20,499 bases of DNA, taken from an uncultured Sphingosinicella sp. (GTDB lineage: Bacteria; Pseudomonadota; Alphaproteobacteria; Sphingomonadales; Sphingomonadaceae). The notes beneath the pieces were generated by a model that was given only the letters and a program-made list of their open reading frames with translations, had not been told where the DNA came from and did not search any database. Below, piece after piece: positions 17,233-20,499 of this stretch; within the stretch, counting starts at the first letter, position 1, and every line of letters begins with the position of its first letter. The position numbers were made by a program, and so were the translations under genes. Location of the stretch: assembly GCA_946886275.1 (NCBI GenBank), contig CAMPIH010000021.1, forward strand, positions 1 to 20,499, given 5' to 3'.

Positions 17233-17267
17233 GGGAAGCGAAGCGACCCGCGTCGCTTCGCATTCCC
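17233..17267. terminator. Strong bidirectional hairpin between ccrM and the peptidase gene
   Basis: GGGAA plus GCGAAGCGAC (17233-17247) pair with GTCGCTTCGC plus TTCCC (17252-17267) around a CCGC loop, with one bulged A at 17262. The inner 10 bp are perfect. It fills the 50-base gap between two convergent stops and should end both transcripts, though neither strand has a long T-run. Confidence 0.6.
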
Positions 17268-17277
17268 GATGGCGGCT

Positions 17278-20058
17278 TCAGAGAATGAAGTCGTTCGCGC
17301 TCAGACTGATCTTGTCGTCGAGGAAAAGCTGGAAATCGGCGATCGAGTCTCCATCCACGTCGGCCTGGATCATGGTCCCTCCATTCATGGTGACCAGACG
17401 AAGCTCTCCTGACGCTCCAGAGAAGCTCTGCTTGCCGATGAACCGGAAGGCGTCATTGGCCTCGGTCTCCGCGATGGCGTCTATTCCCGCGAGGTCGATC
17501 TGGTCGGAACGGCGCGTGAAATCGGTGATCGTATCGAAGAGTCCGGGCAGACTGTCCGAAAGCGCCTCATAAGCGAAACGATCGAACCCGGTGCCGCCGG
17601 TGAGCCGGTCGGCGCCGAAGCCACCGATCAGAACGTCGTTGCCGCCTCCGCCATTGATCCGGTCGTCGCCTCCATGGCCACGAAGGACGTCGCCGAAGGC
17701 GGTGCCCTCGATCACGTCATCGCCATTCGTCGCGCCATTGGCGTCGCCGAGCCCGATGAAATCTTCGACCGTGAGCTGGAGGCCGCTGTCGATCTCGATC
17801 TGGAAATCGGTGAGACGGTCGCCATTCTGGTCGACCTCGATCAGGGTGGTTCCCGCAACGGCGACATAGCGGACCTGTCCGGCCACTCCGGAAAAGTCGG
17901 TTGTGCCGATGAGTCTGGAGGCGCCGGCGCCGCTCAGGTCGATCCTGTCGCTACCCTGTTCGAAGCCGATGATGACATCGCGGCCAAGACCGATGCCGCT
18001 GTCCGTCGCGCCGATCAGGAACAGGTCGCTGCCGCCGCCGCCATCGAGCCGGTCCGCGCCGAATCCACCGACGAGCACATCATCACCGCCCCCGCCGACG
18101 ACGATGTCGTCGCCAGCGCCCGAATCGAGCCGGTTCGAGGCGTCGTTGCCGACGAGCCGATCCTTGCCCGAGCCGGAACTCGCATTTTCGATCGTGACTC
18201 CGTTGGCGATCGTGAAGCCGCCGAAAATACCCCAGGCATAGGACATCCATCCGCCGCCACCGACCTCGTAGAGGAGGGTTGCCGGCCTCAGGTCGATGAC
18301 GCAGTCCCGGGCTCCGCCATAGCCGATCGAATCCAGGCCGCCGGCATCCCAGATGCACTGGTAGGACGTGGCCTCTCGGATGATGTTGTGATTGGCGTCG
18401 AACAACGCGCTGACATTTTCATCGCTCAGAACGTAGACGTCGTCACCGGCCGCCCAGTCTTCATTCACCCCATATTTGTCCTGGATGGCGGCCACATCGA
18501 AGGCCATCAGACCCCCTACCCAGCCGTAGGGCGTGGTCGAGCTTGGGGAACCATAGGGCGATGTCTGCCAGCCGTCCTCATAGGACATCATGGTGTGCAC
18601 GCCCTGGTTGAGGTCGAAGTCGCCCGTCGTATAGTCGAACGGCTTCGGAAGGCCGTTCTCGTCCACTTCCTCCAGGACGCCGCGCATGATGCTCGATCCG
18701 CCGCCGGTATCGTGCGGGTGCGCAAGCGCGTGGCCGTGGCCCATTTCGTGGATCAAGGTGTTGAAGCTGAAGCCACCCGGAGCAAGATGTTCGGGCGTCC
18801 AGCGTATATCATTGCCGTTGAATTCCGACTGGCCTTCGTCATCTTCGTCAGGCGCGCTCATCCGCCCGAGCAGGCTCGGTCCGACCTGGCCGGAAGTCCC
18901 TTCATAGACGATGAAGGTGAAGTCGCTCGACGCCGTTTGGGTCAGCGGATCATAGGCGTTGTCGACGACGACGTAGACGAGGTCTGCGACGTTGGCATAA
19001 GCGGTGAAGGCCTGAGTATAGGCGGCCATCTCCCACGCTTCGAAGCCCTTCGAGATGATGGTGTTCGTCGTGCCGAGCGTCGTGGGATCCTGGTCGATAT
19101 AGGCTTCGCCAGCCTTGGCGAAGTAGACGGTGATGACGTTCTTGCCGGGATGGCCCTGGGTCTCGCCGTCGGGAACCTGCTGCGGGCTGCCGGTCGGCCT
19201 CGGCCCCTCCTCGCCGTCCGGGTTGCGAACGGTGATGCCGTCCTTGTTGATCAGCCGGGCGCCCCAGTCGATCGAATGGAGCGGACTCGAATCGAGAGTC
19301 GGCAATCCGATTTCGTTGCGGACGGTCGACGGATCGTCTTCGGATTCGAAATCGACGAAATAATAGGGGCCGGTGGAGTTGGAGATCCGAACGGAGACCT
19401 CGTAATCGCCCACGAAGTCACCGGTCGTGGTCAGCGGGTTGGGGTCGGTCTCGGTGAGACCCAGAGGATCGCGGGCGTCCCACGCGCGAGCGTTGATGTA
19501 ATAGACCCCGCTCTGAGTCGGAGTGAAGACGAGCAGGGCGTCGTCCGTGCCATTGGGACTGGGCGGCCCGCCGCTATCGTCGAACGTGATGAAGGTGCCG
19601 TCGGATCGGTAGATTTCGACCAGCGGATCGAAGAGCGGCACGCCGCTCGGCCCGTTGCGGGTCGAGGAGAGGCCGATGTCGTAGGTGACGCCCGCCTGAA
19701 GCTCCACTCGGACCCAGTCCTGATCGCCGGGAATGTCGATCGTCGAGATCAATGCGGCTCCGCCAACGGTGACGCCGGCGGTCGTGCTCGTGTCGTTCGC
19801 GATGTCAGGTCCGCCAAGCAGGCCGACGAGGGCGACTTCCGCCGGGTCCTGGGGCGGGGGTGCGGTCAATTTATGGCCAATGCCGTCGGCGGGAAATGCC
19901 GAGTAATACTTTTGGAACTGCAGGGCTGAGGCGCTGATCGCGAAGCTCGTGTCCGCGTCGTGCAGCCGGAAGCCGCCATGGCTGGAGGGAAAACCTCCAA
20001 AGCTATAAAAGTCGTCGGATAAGAAGCTTCTCAAATAGGGCGCCATTGATCGAGACAT
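17278..20058 (-). CDS. Secreted serralysin-like (M10) RTX metallopeptidase
   Basis: A 926-residue protein. It has no N-terminal signal peptide. Residues 85-225 resemble a PPC beta-sandwich (DIPGDQDWVRVEL to YYINARAW). The catalytic domain, about 230-560, holds the zinc site HEMGHGHALAH (His437, Glu438, His441, His447) and the Met-turn MSY (491-493). CIWDAGGLDSI and VIDLRPATLLYE follow, typical of the serralysin linker. RTX nonapeptides (GAGDDIVVG, GGGDDVLVG, GFGADRLDG) bind calcium at 637-675 and again at 778-822. The C-terminus SLSANDFIL fits a type I secretion signal. The two RTX blocks each lead a serralysin-type C-terminal fold, suggesting internal duplication. AGGAGA lies before the ATG at 20058. 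It probably digests extracellular protein; no transporter genes or inhibitor are in view. Confidence 0.92.
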   Translation of the reverse strand: MSRSMAPYLRSFLSDDFYSFGGFPSSHGGFRLHDADTSFAISASALQFQKYYSAFPADGIGHKLTAPPPQDPAEVALVGLLGGPDIANDTSTTAGVTVGGAALISTIDIPGDQDWVRVELQAGVTYDIGLSSTRNGPSGVPLFDPLVEIYRSDGTFITFDDSGGPPSPNGTDDALLVFTPTQSGVYYINARAWDARDPLGLTETDPNPLTTTGDFVGDYEVSVRISNSTGPYYFVDFESEDDPSTVRNEIGLPTLDSSPLHSIDWGARLINKDGITVRNPDGEEGPRPTGSPQQVPDGETQGHPGKNVITVYFAKAGEAYIDQDPTTLGTTNTIISKGFEAWEMAAYTQAFTAYANVADLVYVVVDNAYDPLTQTASSDFTFIVYEGTSGQVGPSLLGRMSAPDEDDEGQSEFNGNDIRWTPEHLAPGGFSFNTLIHEMGHGHALAHPHDTGGGSSIMRGVLEEVDENGLPKPFDYTTGDFDLNQGVHTMMSYEDGWQTSPYGSPSSTTPYGWVGGLMAFDVAAIQDKYGVNEDWAAGDDVYVLSDENVSALFDANHNIIREATSYQCIWDAGGLDSIGYGGARDCVIDLRPATLLYEVGGGGWMSYAWGIFGGFTIANGVTIENASSGSGKDRLVGNDASNRLDSGAGDDIVVGGGGDDVLVGGFGADRLDGGGGSDLFLIGATDSGIGLGRDVIIGFEQGSDRIDLSGAGASRLIGTTDFSGVAGQVRYVAVAGTTLIEVDQNGDRLTDFQIEIDSGLQLTVEDFIGLGDANGATNGDDVIEGTAFGDVLRGHGGDDRINGGGGNDVLIGGFGADRLTGGTGFDRFAYEALSDSLPGLFDTITDFTRRSDQIDLAGIDAIAETEANDAFRFIGKQSFSGASGELRLVTMNGGTMIQADVDGDSIADFQLFLDDKISLSANDFIL

Positions 20059-20499
20059 TTCGTATCTCCTATGTCAAACTGAGACGGAAGGGACGAAAAC
20101 GCGCGGGATACTTGTGGATACTTGGTCGGTCGTGTGGAAATAAGGCAATGTTTTCAAGTATTTGTATTTGAATGTTTCGGAGGCGGATTGTTAAACCGCG
20201 ACCGTCGGCCGTTGGTTGCCGTGCAGTTTCAAACAGCCTCCCGGTTGCGACGGACGGTGCGCTTCTTGCGACGCGGCCATCAAAATCGCCCGATTGACGC
20301 TACGGCATCCAAACCTTCCTTCACGCCACTGCCGCCGCGCGGGTTCTTTCATCGATGCACATGATCCGGACTCCGGCTACGAGCGCTTGGCAAACGTCTG
20401 GCCGGCGGGCTTTAATCCCGCGTCGGTCGAACGGGCGGTCGGATGGGCCGTCGGAAATTTATCGACCGGAATTCAGGGGAGCCGGATGAATGGCTGAAC
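20059..20499. other. 441-base stretch without a supported gene
   Basis: The left 130 bases hold the peptidase upstream region, with an AT-rich core at about 20135-20190. Open frames at 20122-20364 and 20216-20497 have no ribosome site and unconvincing products. At the very end an ATG at 20490 (reading MAE) has GGGGAG about 8 bases upstream and could be the first codons of a plus-strand gene beyond the window, but ten bases cannot establish it. Confidence 0.5.
20106..20161 (-). promoter_or_regulatory. Repeated GATACTTG motifs upstream of the peptidase
   Basis: GGATACTTG occurs at 20106-20114 and again at 20116-20124, one helical turn apart, and the inverted form CAAGTAT lies at 20155-20161. 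They start 48 bases before the peptidase ATG, in a tract visibly richer in A and T than the rest of the window. Placement suits binding sites for a regulator of peptidase expression; no such regulator is identified. Confidence 0.4.

Noticed and set aside
17674..19929. A 751-codon open frame on the plus strand opposite the peptidase gene
   Set aside because: It is a mirror of a GC-rich coding strand with few stops. The product has no recognisable domain, while the minus-strand product has clear catalytic and RTX motifs.
20216..20497. A 93-codon plus-strand frame in the last stretch
   Set aside because: No ribosome site and no recognisable product; composition is mixed, so I treat it as unsupported.

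Overview
The window looks like chromosome from a high-GC alphaproteobacterium, most likely a sphingomonad. The reasons are a CcrM-type cell-cycle methyltransferase with GANTC sites in front of it, promoter-like motifs resembling those of the alphaproteobacterial stress sigma factor EcfG, a FixL/FixJ-type pair, and the gene mix itself. The assignment to Sphingomonadales is inference from protein style. I see no rRNA, tRNA, insertion sequence, phage or CRISPR signal. Coding is dense, with 18 well-supported genes, one of them cut by the left edge.

Layout. 1-2322: the 5' part of a large acyl-CoA dehydrogenase (minus), a divergent Sua5/TsaC tRNA-modification gene (plus) and a convergent msrA (minus). 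2369-4549: a fixJ-like response regulator followed by a fixL-like PAS histidine kinase (minus), possibly read through into msrA. 4694-4867: a 57-residue unknown protein behind an EcfG-like promoter. 4876-6803: an ATP-dependent DNA ligase and a LigD-type primase/polymerase as two overlapping genes (minus), a split LigD without its nuclease domain and without Ku in view. 7006-10648: two L,D-transpeptidases of different families flanking an FAD oxidoreductase with a fused Rieske domain, the latter behind a second EcfG-like promoter. 10801-12616: a DUF4383 membrane protein and an atypical DAACS-family symporter (minus).

12741-17227 is a plus-strand housekeeping run: glmM, a DUF1272 zinc-ribbon protein, thiD (4-bp overlap), rnhB and, after a 246-bp gap holding six GANTC sites, ccrM. 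17278-20058 is one long minus-strand gene for a secreted serralysin-like metallopeptidase with a duplicated RTX C-terminal module. It faces ccrM across a strong hairpin. The last 441 bases (20059-20499) hold its relatively AT-rich upstream region, with repeated GATACTTG motifs, and no gene I can support.

The genes do not form a single pathway. Themes are envelope remodelling (glmM, two L,D-transpeptidases), stress and repair (msrA, split LigD, EcfG-like promoters, rnhB), and cell-cycle methylation (ccrM). I did not find a clearly undescribed multi-gene system. The best leads are the GANTC cluster at ccrM, the altered motifs in RNase HII and the symporter, the small protein with a stress-type promoter, and the duplicated peptidase with its repeat-bearing upstream region.
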